Assembly (NCBI GenBank): GCA_015499995.1
Contig: JADNRV010000328.1
Coordinates: 1 to 53,934, forward strand
Direction of reading: 5' to 3'
DNA from: Flammula alnicola
Taxonomy: Eukaryota > Basidiomycota > Agaricomycetes > Agaricales > Strophariaceae
Length of the DNA: 53,934 nucleotides
Part shown: in pieces, positions 34,424 to 45,382 of the stretch
Numbering within the stretch: position 1 is the stretch's first letter
Layout of the letters: each line of letters starts with the position of its first letter
Program-made: the position numbers and the translations under genes
The notes under the pieces: generated by a model
Seen by the model: only the letters and a program-made list of their open reading frames with translations
Databases searched by the model: none
What the model was told of the DNA's origin: nothing

Positions 34424-35787
34424 GACCACTCACGCTGATGATTGTCATACCATGACCTAACCTGTCATCGGTTCAACAGGACTTCGACATCTGGTCATTA
34501 CCCAGTACTCTCACGGCCCAGGTTCTCGGACACCTAGATGTCTGCCGTTTATTTTGGAATAAATTGAATTAGATGGGGATATCAAGATTTAATACCTCGC
34601 AAAATTTACAACCCTAATCACACAAACGAAACCGCCCTTCTTGTCGTGTCCCTGCTCTGAACGGTGAGGAATAAGGAATAAATAAAAGAATTTTGAATGT
34701 CACATATCCCTTCCAACAATGCGACCGCCGACATCTAGGTAGCGCCGAGCCGCGCCTAGTCAGTGAGAGTGTGTGTCAAATTTATACGAGCAATAATAGA
34801 TTCTGAAAATGGCCTATATACCCATTACATCAAGGCAAAATCTCGGTGTATTCTATTCAAGAAGCACGACATCCAGTTTTCTGACAGCAGACTGGTCGAA
34901 TCTAGGGTTCTTTAGAGCTTATTATTATCGTGAGATGAATTTGTTGGCTGTACTGGAAAATGCAACTGTGCAGTCTCGAACATCAGGAAGACACCTTCCG
35001 GGGCTTTAAATATAACAGTGGTAATTTGGAAAACGCTCAAAGCACAACGTTGATGAGATAACTTATGCGTCTCTGTGAGGATGAGAGAAGAGAGAAATAT
35101 TAGAGTAGTCAAATATTTCGATGACAAGGAATTCGAGGATATGAATAGCTTGTTTGTGTCTAGGGTTTGGCGTTATCTTAGTATCCGAAGATGAGCTTGC
35201 TCTCGTTCCTCACGCTTGCTCATCGCGGAATATGATGCCTATCGTTAGATATCATGACAGTGACCAAACATCCAGCAGCATATGGGTCGATGCAACAAGA
35301 CGATTCATGAGATGGGTCACCCACAAGTGATGACAATGAAATGGACGGAAATAAATGGCGGCAAAGAGAGGTTGCGCATACACCTCTAGATGTCAATGGA
35401 CATCATACGCATGGGCACCGATATCTTTCCGAACGACCGTGGAGTCCGAAAATGAGGGCAAGCCTGGATCTCCAAAAAATTTACCAGTCTGAGCTGCGAC
35501 GGCAAGCGACCTCGAATTCTATCGCTCTGAATTTAATTGAGAATCCATTTATGGCTGCCTCATCTTAGCGACACGTCTTGCTTATGGCTTTTAACCAACT
35601 CAAAACACTGCGTCACTTCAGCTGACAGAGTATCTACCGAGATACGCAGGAATTACCAATGACACGTCTCTTAGTTCCTTCTCAGTTTGCTCTCAATCTC
35701 CTGAACAGCGCCGAGCGAGGATTCTTCCTGGCTAATGTATGGGTCAACTCAAAGTTATAATACATCTCAGAGCCAATAAGTATTTAT
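34424..35787. other. Intergenic, no gene recognised
   Basis: AT-rich spacer downstream of the retroposon. Short open frames (34809-35009, 35341-35568) show no motifs. Confidence 0.4.
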
Positions 35788-37383
35788 CTAGTTCTGGGTA
35801 CAAACACTGCTCCCCGAAACCGTATTTCTGGGCGAGAGGGGTATATCCCCTTTAACGAGGTTGACCTGGACGTTGCACGGAGACTGCACACTGTCGATAC
35901 GGTAGGGTTCCAATAGGGTTCCATGAGTATATGCATTTCCCGTCCTGCTACTACGGCGCAAGTATAGTACCTGGAACGAGACACACGTTAGCAACATGGC
36001 CAGACGGACACATGGCGACGAACCTTTTCCATTGGTACTTAGATGCGTCCTTGGACTGCAGAGTATCAATTTGGGACACGGCGCTCGCTAAACCATGGCC
36101 GTCGATCATATTGGGAAAGGTATCGTCTTGCCGCAATGATTGCAAAGCCAGACGGACAGCATCATCGACCCCCCGGATGCCGGATTCCGGAATGGTACCA
36201 GAGTCGATACGTGTTGCAACTGCGTGAACAAGTGCGCACTGCGACGTGGTGGGCAAGAACACGTAAAGTGCACCATACACATCACGGAAAGACGCGAAAA
36301 AGTCACCTGGAATGCGACACCACGCGTGCGAGGGACATTCTAACGCGAAAAATTGTCCATGAACGTGAAGGAACATTGAGGAAGAGAGGGATAAGCCACG
36401 CTTAAATGACAGTTATCATACCTCCCGCCTTCTACGCCCGACTCCGCAGCGGCACATACACCCTGTTCATCCGATTTGTCCCGACAAACAGGCACATCCG
36501 CCTTGCGCAAAACGCGAGAGGATGGGCCTGGGTGATCATAGACGACGGTACAGCGGCGTATGAATGTGCTGCGGCAGCAGAAGAAGGGAAGGGACTAATA
36601 CTGCACCGAAAGATATGCGGTAAGACAAGGGACGTTGTCCTGAGTCGATAATCACAAGATAAGCTGCATGAACGCCTGCGATGCCGGGGGCGAAAAAGGG
36701 AACGAAAACCACAAAAAAGATCTATGAACGTGCAAGAACGTCAAGAAAAGAGAGAGGGCAAAGCCGAGATAACAAAACACGGTCGTTAGACCTCTGGTCT
36801 TCAATGTCCCAACCACATCGGCGCATACACCACACGTGAGGTCTGTCTTAGTGGACATCAGACATCTCCGCCTTGGCCAAACTCAGAGAGAAACGGCAGG
36901 AGAGTCCTTCATGATGACAGACGACCGGACAGCGGTGTAGGAGCGCCATCTTGGGGGATGATCGATGAGGCCTGAGGGACTGCAGCTGCGAGAAGGGGGT
37001 GTATGGCGCCAAAAGAGCAGTGTCGGCTCTGGCTGACCTTGATGAGAGGGCCAGGGACAAGATAGGCAATCATCCAATATGAATGAATACGCGACAGAAA
37101 ACACAGGCAGTCGAAAGATAGAAAGTAAATGGGGCAGCAGTTCGGCTCACCAACGGTGATAGTAGATGTCAGCCGTAACACACGCCGTAGAAATGATGCT
37201 GATGCCAACTACAATGACGAGATTGCGCAGGCGTTCAGTCGCGTCTCGATAAAACGAGCGATACAGTTGACACAGCCAGAGTCCGTGGAGGAGACGATGT
37301 AAAAGAATAGGAGTGAGCCATAGAAAAATGGACGCATAAGAACCAGATCTATGTTTGATCCCTGAGATGATGGCGGGGCCCAT
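35788..37383 (-). CDS. Possible multi-exon gene, unrecognised, with internal duplication
   Basis: Protein-like minus-strand segments occur in a row. One (from 37383) is MGPAIISGIKHRSGSYASIF, followed by LWLTPILLHRLLHGLWLCQL and LRNLVIVVGISIISTACVTA: two hydrophobic stretches ending at a GTGAGC donor. A second (36376-35951) contains CRIPGDFFASFRDVYGALYV, TRIDSGTIPESGIRGVDDAV and KYQWKRFVAMCPSGHVAN. The latter can splice with GTGTGT...TAGCAG to DGKCIYSWNPIGTLPYRQCA before TAA. The exons between are not resolved, and two similar segments about 380 bp apart lie there. I do not recognise a family; the model is tentative. Confidence 0.35.
36290..36945. repeat. Diverged tandem duplication, about 380-bp period
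   Basis: Text at 36290-36560 recurs in diverged form at about 36700-36945: GAACGTGAAGGAAC/GAACGTGCAAGAACG, GAAGAGAGGGATAAGCC/AAGAGAGAGGGCAAAGCC, GGCACATACACC/GGCGCATACACC, ACATCCGCCTTG/ACATCTCCGCCTTG and GACGGTACAGCGG/GACCGGACAGCGG, in the same order. It may reflect exon duplication within the tentative gene here. Confidence 0.6.
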
Positions 37384-38561
37384 GGTTCGTCAGCGAGCCC
37401 TGCTGAGCAGACGATGAATGGATGAGAGGAGGTGCGAGGAGGATACGACGTAGCGTCATGGGAGGGCACAGGGCCAGCGAAGGTGGTTGGAGAGTGATAC
37501 AAATAATCGATAGCGTCACAATCGAACACACGTGAGTTGACCAAAGTCGAACAGACGACTTCAAAGACGAAAACATATGCATTTCCTAGTAAACATTTTC
37601 TATAAATCATGGCTCCTGCCTCGTATCACCATAACCTACAAGACTAAACAAAAACATAGAATTACCCGTCATTGCCTCCCACCAAGCAACGTAACGTTCA
37701 CATCGCCCTGTCGGAAAACCCAAGAATAACTGTTATGGATAAGTGATTACCACACTGACTCCTGCTGATTTATTTTGGGAGAAGTTCATCATTGCAGGTC
37801 TTCTCTGCGGAGTTTTGTTCGCTTACACCATCAGCAGAGAGACACACATGAGCACACGAAGCCCAGATAACTAGGCCTCTTGGCCACATACTGTATCCAA
37901 TTTATGCTCCCCTCGCAGGAACATATATAAGACTTTCGCGGTCTACTCAGACTCCAGAAGTCAAGAGCAATAGGTATGTCCAAAACAGTTCATACCGTTT
38001 GATATGCGCCCTCACGCCTACTATACTCTCCACAAACTATATAAGAATGGCAGCGGATGCCGTTCTATTGTTAGACGGTGATGCTACCCACTGCTTATAA
38101 TTATTGCAGTGCCACACTGTGGCCAATAAAATGCCGCGTAGCTGATGGTCCAAATGATTTTTGTTCTCTATGTACAATTCCTTTCTCAACATAAATAAGT
38201 TCGGACTTTGGAATAACAAATGATATTCCGACATTCAGCATTGTAATGATTGGGAGAAACTGTAGTTTTGCAGGAGAATATTTAAGCAGAACGTATCAAC
38301 GCCGTCAAAAACTCGTCGCGCCCACTGCCACCCCTGATACAAGACAAAACGACACACGTGCCCATTCCATATGTACAAGGCCTTTTTGTGCCCACTAAAA
38401 GCACTGCCATGAGGCTATCGACTGATGGCCGTCTTTTGTGTGCAGTTTAATGTGGGCGCATTCGGCCCTAGGAATTGGCCGCACTGACTGCCTGAAAGGC
38501 GTATGTAGTATAAAATCCCATTCATCCCGCGCTCTTTATGTTCTCAAACGGCTGGCCCGTC
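37384..38561. other. Intergenic, about 1.2 kb, no gene recognised
   Basis: AT-rich; contains the promoter of the secreted cationic protein. TATAAAAT at 38509-38516 lies about 50 bp before the ATG. Confidence 0.4.
38509..38516 (+). promoter_or_regulatory. TATA box of secreted cationic protein, copy 1
   Basis: TATAAAAT about 50 bp upstream of the ATG at 38562. The inverted paralogue has TATAAATA at the equivalent place. Confidence 0.6.
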
Positions 38562-39426
38562 ATGCAACTCTACTTCCGAGCTGGTCTCGTCGCTCTTACT
38601 GTTGCTCTACTTTTTGTACTAACAGCAGCAGCCCCCATCCCATTCCAACAAACTTCTCGCACACTTTACTGTCGTTCTCCTCCCTACCTTCCTGTCCAAA
38701 GCTCGCCACCCAATATCGTCCATAAAAGCAGTCATGTACGGCTGACTCTTGTCGCTCGAAGTGGCGGAGTGACGCCGACAATCCCGGAGTCGGACACCGT
38801 AGTTCTCGTACGCCGAAAAAGCATATTTACCAAAATCAAGCAAGGATTCCAGGTGTGTTCGATGTTCTCTTACTTGTTATGACTTTTATTTACGAATTCA
38901 ACTCAGAAAATGGCCCGTGGTATCAAGCATGGTAAGACTATGTATTTAATTTCTTCGCGCAATGGATTTTGAACCGAGTGAATAGTTGCGCAGAAGATTG
39001 GACATGGTATCAAGACTGGTAGGTTCCCGAAAATTTCCACATTATCAGAGGTGATGAGCTGGCTTCCTTATTATAGCTGCTAAGAAAGTCGGTACCTTCC
39101 TCAAAAAGACTGGAGCGAAGATCGTGAAATTCGCTCTCAAGGTCGTCTCAACTGTCCAAAAGGTAGCATCCAAAATTGTCCAATTCATCCCCATAATCGG
39201 AAAGCCGCTCAGCAAAGGACTTGCCGCCACGAGTGCTGGATGGAATGCCGCTTCGAATGCAATCCATGCCAAGCTTCCAGGGAAGTTGGAGAGAGGAATA
39301 AAAGTTATGGACAAAGTGCAAAAGGTGGCCGGATATGTTCCAAGAGATATGCTGGAGTCTGAGGAATGGGATACCCGCAGTCTCGACCTTGATTCCTGGG
39401 AGTACCCCTATGATGACGAGGAATAA
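38562..39426 (+). CDS. Secreted lysine-rich amphipathic protein, copy 1
   Basis: 232 residues from four exons: 38562-38852, 38907-38931, 38986-39018, 39077-39426. Signal peptide MQLYFRAGLVALTVALLFVL then TAAAPIP. Residues ~25-85 are a pro-region ending VVLVRRKS, a good Kex2-type site. From there to about residue 190 the chain is rich in Lys, Ala, Val and Ile with 3-4-residue hydrophobic spacing (KIKQGFQKMARGIKHVAQKI, KKVGTFLKKTGAKIVKFALK), as in membrane-active amphipathic helices. GKPLSKGLAATSAGWNAASN and AIHAKLPGKLERGIKVMD follow. The last ~25 residues are strongly acidic, ending YPYDDEE. No known family is recognised. A cationic core between a cleavable pro-region and an acid tail suggests an antimicrobial or cytolytic precursor, but that is inference. 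Two tiny exons (25 and 33 nt) encode one GIK.../QKIG repeat each. The start was chosen because copy 2 lacks any upstream ATG. Confidence 0.8.
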
Positions 39427-40069
39427 TCTTTGGCGATGGACGGGCGCGAAGGGTCCAACGGCTCAATGTACTCGAGTATAAGCGTACTAAATAAATAATG
39501 GATCAGAGATGATAATTCCTAGATTTGCGATAAGCTCGAGGCGTAACTAAATGAAATTGTAACACACCATGCATTGAATGTACTAGTAATGTACGGGGCA
39601 CTGGTACCAAGGATCAATTTTAAATTTACATATATCTCTGCTTTCGGGTCTCACCATCTGGCCGTTCTAAGAAATTTCGACGGCGACAAGAGGTGGATTC
39701 GGTTTCTGGTTAGAACCGCTCTTTTGATAGAAATTTTATGTTGTAGTTCCGAGCATCGCTCTGTTCCAATTTAAATCCATTGACATGTGGGGGCGTACGG
39801 TGCGAAGCTTGTCATCTCGAGTGGTAGGTTCTAGATCGCATCCATTTCTGCAGTTTGGAGAGCGAAGGATGTCCTGTACGTTAGGAATAAGTCAGTATAC
39901 TTGTACGAACTGATCAAGAACTGATGGGAATAGGCCAACTTTTCGAGGTCACCTAGTTCCAAGTTGACAGTTCGCCCACGGCACTTTCCCTGAATTTCAA
40001 TCCCCGACGTCGCAGCAACGACCATACAGAATTCTCTTGTCAACATTCTCGACATTCTCAAGCAAGGAT
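39427..40069. other. Intergenic, no gene recognised
   Basis: AT-rich spacer between the cationic protein gene and the next gene. Nothing further seen. Confidence 0.4.
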
Positions 40070-40627
40070 ATGGACTCGGAAGACGACAAAAAGTCACTCA
40101 GCGACGTTTCAGACGGCGACCTTAATAGCGATATGGAAGATGAGAAACCTCCACTTCTCTCCTCGCGAGGTTCAACCCCCACCTCTTCTCGTTCACCATC
40201 TCCGGAACGCACAACTCCACGATTCACGCAGCCTACACCTTCGCCTCTGAAGCGAGCAGCACTTCTTATTTTTCTAGGATTACTTCTTTGGATCGGCTTT
40301 CAAATGCGTTTTGGCCTGCTCGAAGCCACGAGAAAGCCGAAGATCGTCCATGCGTCGAGGTGCGCTACAAAACCTTTGAATTTCACGCCAGCTCATATCT
40401 TACGTTGCTACAGATACTCGAAAGAGCATAAATTCCGTCCCGCTGCAAGCCCAGTTATCACCGAAACTCTCAAAGACGGTCGTATACGGTTGCGGGGCGC
40501 CCTCCCGGCACCAACCGCCGCCCAGACTCCCGTTGCGACGAAGAGCAGCAAAGGATCTAGCAAAGGGAAGAGAAAAACTGGTAAATCCAAACGCAGGGCG
40601 GGATCCGGGGCGGGAAGGAGGGTATAA
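40070..40627 (+). CDS. Small single-pass membrane protein, unrecognised
   Basis: Intronless 185-residue protein. It starts MDSEDDKKSLSDVSDGDLNS (acidic, Ser-rich), then a Ser/Pro/Thr-rich stretch with SSRSPSPERTTPRF. One transmembrane helix (RAALLIFLGLLLWIGFQMRF) follows at about residues 64-83. The C-terminal side has RCATKPLNFTPAHILRCYRY and KFRPAASPVITETLKDGRIR, and a very basic Lys/Ser/Gly tail ending SGAGRRV. The N-terminal acidic-SP segment is probably cytosolic. The mid-part reads like a conserved fungal protein, but I cannot name the family. Confidence 0.7.
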   Translation: MDSEDDKKSLSDVSDGDLNSDMEDEKPPLLSSRGSTPTSSRSPSPERTTPRFTQPTPSPLKRAALLIFLGLLLWIGFQMRFGLLEATRKPKIVHASRCATKPLNFTPAHILRCYRYSKEHKFRPAASPVITETLKDGRIRLRGALPAPTAAQTPVATKSSKGSSKGKRKTGKSKRRAGSGAGRRV

Positions 40628-41245
40628 TGTGAGCTGTTCGTATTTCTACTCCTCAACTTCATTTCATTGCTGTTCGTAGACCCTGAGCCAGGATGACCGC
40701 CAATACCATTATACCCCATTATAATCACTTAAACTCGACTCGATGTGCTGCCTACTTTTGAAGAATTCTCTTCCTCTTGTGTTTCCCCCACCGGACAATG
40801 TACCCCCCCTTACAGTTTATTAATGTCATAATCGCTCTCCCTCCATTTTCCTTGTCGAAGAATTGAATTTCTGTTGCCATTCCTCATACGTTGACGTAAA
40901 CTGGAACCGGCCCTCGTGTGATCATCAAGAAGACTCGACGGGAATGAAACGTTCCAAGGGAGCAAAGGCCTATAAGCCCAAACTTAAGGCGGACTCAGGA
41001 ACGGCGAAAGAAGGCGTGATGCGAGTACGGTCGCCTACTCAGATAAAATTTTGGGCGGTTGTGCGTTTTCCAACATTTGCTCATATACTCGAGTATATGT
41101 CGTTAAGTAGCTGCACGCCAAAATTCGTTGGAGGGCACAATTCACAATATACAGACAACAAACAAGATATAGCAAGTTCACAGAAAAACACAAGGTCCTT
41201 TCGAGTTCCACTCCGAATTACAGCACTATTTGCAACTCACGCCAT
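40628..41245. other. Intergenic, no gene recognised
   Basis: Convergent spacer between the membrane-protein gene and copy C of the thaumatin/ricin-B family. No motif in the 128-codon frame at 40863. Confidence 0.4.
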
Positions 41246-42477
41246 TTAGAGAGTCCAAATCTGGTTGGCGTCAAAGTCTGTGCATTTCCAGGTTTGCACC
41301 GGGTTGGAGTTTGTCAACTTCCCATCGGTCAAGTCCGTGCAGAATCCTGGAAGGACGTTAGCATGGAAAATGTACGTCAGACGGAGAGCTGCACACCTTG
41401 GCCTTCCAATGCGATGCGGTTATCGTTAGTGTAGAACCATTGTTGCGCTGGGAGTTTGTCGAAGCATTGCCAGATCTTCAGGCCGACACCATTTGCTGGA
41501 GCTAGAAAAACAAAATTAGAATCAGATTCGGTCCATGGAGAAGAACGGCTTCAATCTCACTTGTACCGGCATCGAGACAGAAGTTTGTGCCTGCTAGCTG
41601 CACCTTCGTGCTTCCACGGTTGACGATCCAACGCTGAGCGGGCGTGCCATTACAGTCGTATCTACAGGACATTTTGGTGAGAAAGGGAAAAAATCGAAAA
41701 CATGGCGCACGAACATTTGGACGGGGGTACCATTTGCCAAAATGGCGCCACGAACGTCAATGCATTTGTTGGTGTTGAAATTCGGGTGGATAGCAGTGCC
41801 CAGGCTTGGGTACTTTCCTGTAGGACAGAAGCTGCGCATGCATAAACATATTAGCAAGTCGCGTAGCTAATCATTCGAAGAAAGGGCAGCACGTTATGTC
41901 GTAAGTAGTATTCGTTGTTGGGCATCGAAAGTAAGGCGGTGTGGGTGCCGCGCTGCCTGGTACTGGGAATCGAATCGGGGGCTGAGTGAATGCCTGGGAG
42001 CAGTCGAGCCCCTCGCAATCCAGGACGGGGCAAAATCCCTTGACCTGAAGCAACATATGTTACCCGTTCCAAGCAGAGGTTGTTGCATACTCACAGGTGG
42101 ACGACCTTGGGGAGCAACGCTTATGCCTGTATTGAAATGGCTTGGATCCTTGACGATGTAATAGAAGTCCTACACATACAAAAATTAATAACTGATGTTA
42201 ACAAACTCTATTAAACACCTACATCGGCGAAGAATCCAGCTCGGGTTGTGCCAATTCCGTTGGCATTACCACCATTGGCGTCGGTATAGAAGAAGCCCGC
42301 ACCGAGACCAAGGAACTTGGTCACGTTTCCTCCACTTGGTATGTTGCTGTCCAGGACGCCTCCGATATAGAGGTTGATGGAGCTAGGGCACTTATTGAAG
42401 ACGATATACTGTCGAGTAGCCTCAGGACCCATCGCTGTCGCCAACAGCGAGTAAAAGAAGGAAGAGGAAGACCACAT
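41246..42477 (-). CDS. Secreted thaumatin-like / ricin-B lectin fusion, copy C
   Basis: Third member of the family and nearest in sequence to copy B. The start at 42477 gives MWSSSSFFYSLLATAMGPEA, a shorter signal peptide lacking the LAPRQTTR junction of the others. Then YIVFNKCPSSINLYIGGVLD, GLGAGFFYTDANGGNANGIG, GFCPVLDCEGLDC and CPTTNTTYDIT. The trefoil has CIDVRGAILANGTPVQMF, GTPAQRWIV (QRW), AQQWFYTNDNRIALEG (QQW) and NQIWTL (QIW) before TAA at 41246-41248. No frame break seen. TATAAG on the minus strand near 42532-42537 lies about 60 bp upstream. It is not part of the block duplication. Confidence 0.82.
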
Positions 42478-43988
42478 GCTTCTGAGTATGTTGTTTTCGA
42501 AAAGTGAAATGTCTATGTAGTGAAGCGTTCTTCTTATACGATTTGGCGGTCGTGAAAGAGAAGATAAGCCACTACGCTTTGTGGTCGTATCCACGGAAAT
42601 TATTCCCTCAAGAAGAAGCGGCGTTAGTGCTAAGCGTCTAAGGCTTGGCTGATTCTTACCTATGTATTGAAATATTCAATTCGAGAACATTGGGTCGAAT
42701 TTATTCTTGTTGGACGAGTATCATATGACGCCTCGGAGGGGTGAAAATCTCTATACAGACTTACGTAGATAGTGAATGAAGCGGGAATTCGAAGAACAAG
42801 GACCAGGCTTGGATTTCATTTGAATGAGTGAGAGAAGGAAGAGGAGGAATTACGATGAAAAGGGTGGTAAGCGTTCGACGCATGTTTGCCCAGACCGTAA
42901 CCGAGGAAGTCCAGTCTGACATTCGTGTGTAGTATGTTGGAAGTAGAACGATGTTGAAGTCGTAAACTAACCACGTTTCATCAGTAAAGTGCCTGCCAGT
43001 GGTCGACTTCTGACAGTGACATACCCTATGCTTTTTTGCGCCCCAGTCCTTGTATCCAGGTGGTGCTCCAATTCCCAAAACACGAGGCCACGGCGACACA
43101 GCAGAGAACGCCAGGATCAAGTCAGGATATCCAAACAATTCATAAAATAGTCTGCGCCCAAGTTGATCTGACCGTGCTTTAATACAACACAATGGGACCG
43201 ACCGATGCTTGCGTGGATCAGATTAGATTAGATAAGGACAGCTCTTGACTGTCAACACTGGTACGCCACGAAAACAACCTCCGACCATATACTACACGGC
43301 GATCACTCGACGGGTTTCTGAGAATTTGCATTCAGAGAATCGTCAGATTGGACCACTCACACGTGTGGGTAAGGATCTCGAAATTTCAGGAAAGGTTCCT
43401 ATACGTCTGATATGCTAGTGGTGGCATGTAGCCTGGGCTTGGAGAGACACTGTCAGTGCTTAGAACAGAAGCCATAGTACGGCAAGCAGGCAGCTGATCG
43501 ACGGAAATTAAGAGATATTTATCAAAGTGCCCAGACTTTCAGAAATAAATTTAAATGTTTTCTTATAAGCCCTCGAAGGTCGAAAGGTCGTAATAGGAAG
43601 CTCTGGAATCGAGTAAGTTGGTTCAGCAGTCGCAAGGGTCGTAATGTTCCTCCACATCCAGGCATTGCAGTTTTTATAAGGAAATCAGTTTGGATGGTGG
43701 ACGTCCTAGTCCAGACAATGTCCACTCCGGGTGCAGCGTTGACGGACGACAGTGATTCGGACGCGTCTTTTGCGGTGACTGTCATGCACTATGCTTTGGT
43801 CGATATGGTCCATATAGGAGCTAGACCGAGAACTGAGAGCACAGGTTCGAAGAGATAAAGTAAGGTTAAAGCGTGAGCACTGAGGGGATTGCCCGGGTGT
43901 CCAGCAAGGCAATGCATCAGAGTAGAACATAGCTCGTACCGTGTCGCACAGCGCAGCGCGTGGAAGGTAGGTGGGATTTGGTGTGTAG
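42478..43988. other. Intergenic, about 1.5 kb, no gene recognised
   Basis: Upstream region of copy C. A 143-codon minus-strand frame at 42761-43192 has no motif and no splice support. Confidence 0.4.
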
Positions 43989-43990
43989 TA

Positions 43991-44437
43991 CAGTCGACCT
44001 TCTCATAATGCATGGCCTCTGACACGGCCTCCCGGCGATGCATTATGACATTTATGCACGACCGAACGGTGTCACATCCGTATGATCAATGTGACGGCAC
44101 CAAAGCGTGACATTTACCGGGGACCGCCGAGTTGCCGAAGGCTACTGTCATATAGAAATAGCCCAAATCCTTCAGAATTAGGTTGCGCGTTGATATTCGG
44201 GGCTAAAATTACTTGAAATGAATATTTTCTGTCCTCAAGATGGTTCATACCCCCTGCATCGGGACATATTTTTCCTTTCTCATAATGCATATGGCAGTAA
44301 AATTTCAGCTCAGACCTATGCATTATGCATTATGCAATATGGATGCATTTTCCCCGCGTCCCACCCTGGTTCCGACCAAAAAGCCATGCAATATGACATA
44401 TATGCATTATTACGTCATGCATTATGAGAAGGTCGAC
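43991..44437. mobile_element. Second MITE, TA target site, with many internal ATGCATTATG motifs
   Basis: Perfect 24-bp inverted ends at 43991-44014 and 44414-44437 (outer end CAGTCGACCTTCTCATAATG), flanked by TA at 43989-43990 and 44438-44439. The 447-bp interior contains repeated ATGCATTATG/CATAATGCAT in both orientations: in each end, near 44038, at 44281-44290, twice at about 44319-44335 and near 44401. CCTTTCTCATAATGCAT at 44274-44290 is nearly an extra internal copy of the terminal repeat. No coding capacity. Confidence 0.85.
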
Positions 44438-44439
44438 TG

Positions 44440-45107
44440 TAGCCTGTAGCAAGTTCATCCAGGCCTGTCACGGACCAAAATTGCGCGTATTAAAGCAAAA
44501 TATCTGCCCTCGACGTCGACGTGGCATAGTTTGTTGAGTGAGGAATATAGGCGAAAATCCCTGCCGTCGACATGGATTTGATCATCTGACAAGCAAGATT
44601 ACACATAAAACACAACATACGGTCTATACTCTATGCGGAACCCTAAATCAGCGAGAGTGAAGGACTAGGGAGTGAGATAGCGAGTTGACGCAATCTCCAA
44701 CGTCCGCAGAACGTTATTGATCGTGGAATCTCGTTGACAGTTGTAGTAGGCAACGGGGTCGGAGTTTGAACATTGAATATTGAATACTTACATGGAGATA
44801 GGCGCGTCGCGGGCCGTCCAAACGATCAGTGCTCTCTATTCAAGGGCTCTCTACGTGTGCATTCGAATGCCGATTTTTACTATTAGCTTGGGAAGGAAGG
44901 TCCTCGGAATGAAAAAATTAATACTCGTGCTAACCATCCGCGTTACTGGCAGTTCAGAGAGGAGGATTACATCTCAGAGTTCTGGAAGTCTTACTCTTCA
45001 GAGGTCTTCGGGCTTAAGACAATCCCACTATCGAGGTCCAATCCCACTTTTAATATAATATAGGGATGATCCCATTAACACTAGTACACTAGGATAGACT
45101 CCCCAGC
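44440..45107. other. Intergenic, no gene recognised
   Basis: Spacer between the MITE and the second copy of the segmental duplication. Nothing further seen. Confidence 0.4.
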
Positions 45108-45382
45108 TTCAGTGAAAGTCGTTTGAGAGAAGAACGAATGTTTTTGTCCATTCAGAATACACTATTAATACAAAAGTTCATACTATGTAGTGCCCATGGT
45201 TAAAGTTAAAATAGCTACGGTATATAATAATCGTCCGAAAGTGTCACGGCATGTCAGGCTAAAAGGAAGAGTCCGAATGATTCAATGAAGCAACTGGCTC
45301 TGAGTCGTGTCATCGTATAAATGGTACATAAAAAAGTTTGATGAGGAAGTCGAAATTATGGTCATATCGTAGCTCATTTCTT

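Noticed and set aside
42761..43192. 143-codon minus-strand frame
   Set aside because: No conserved features and no signal peptide; lies upstream of copy C without plausible exon partners.
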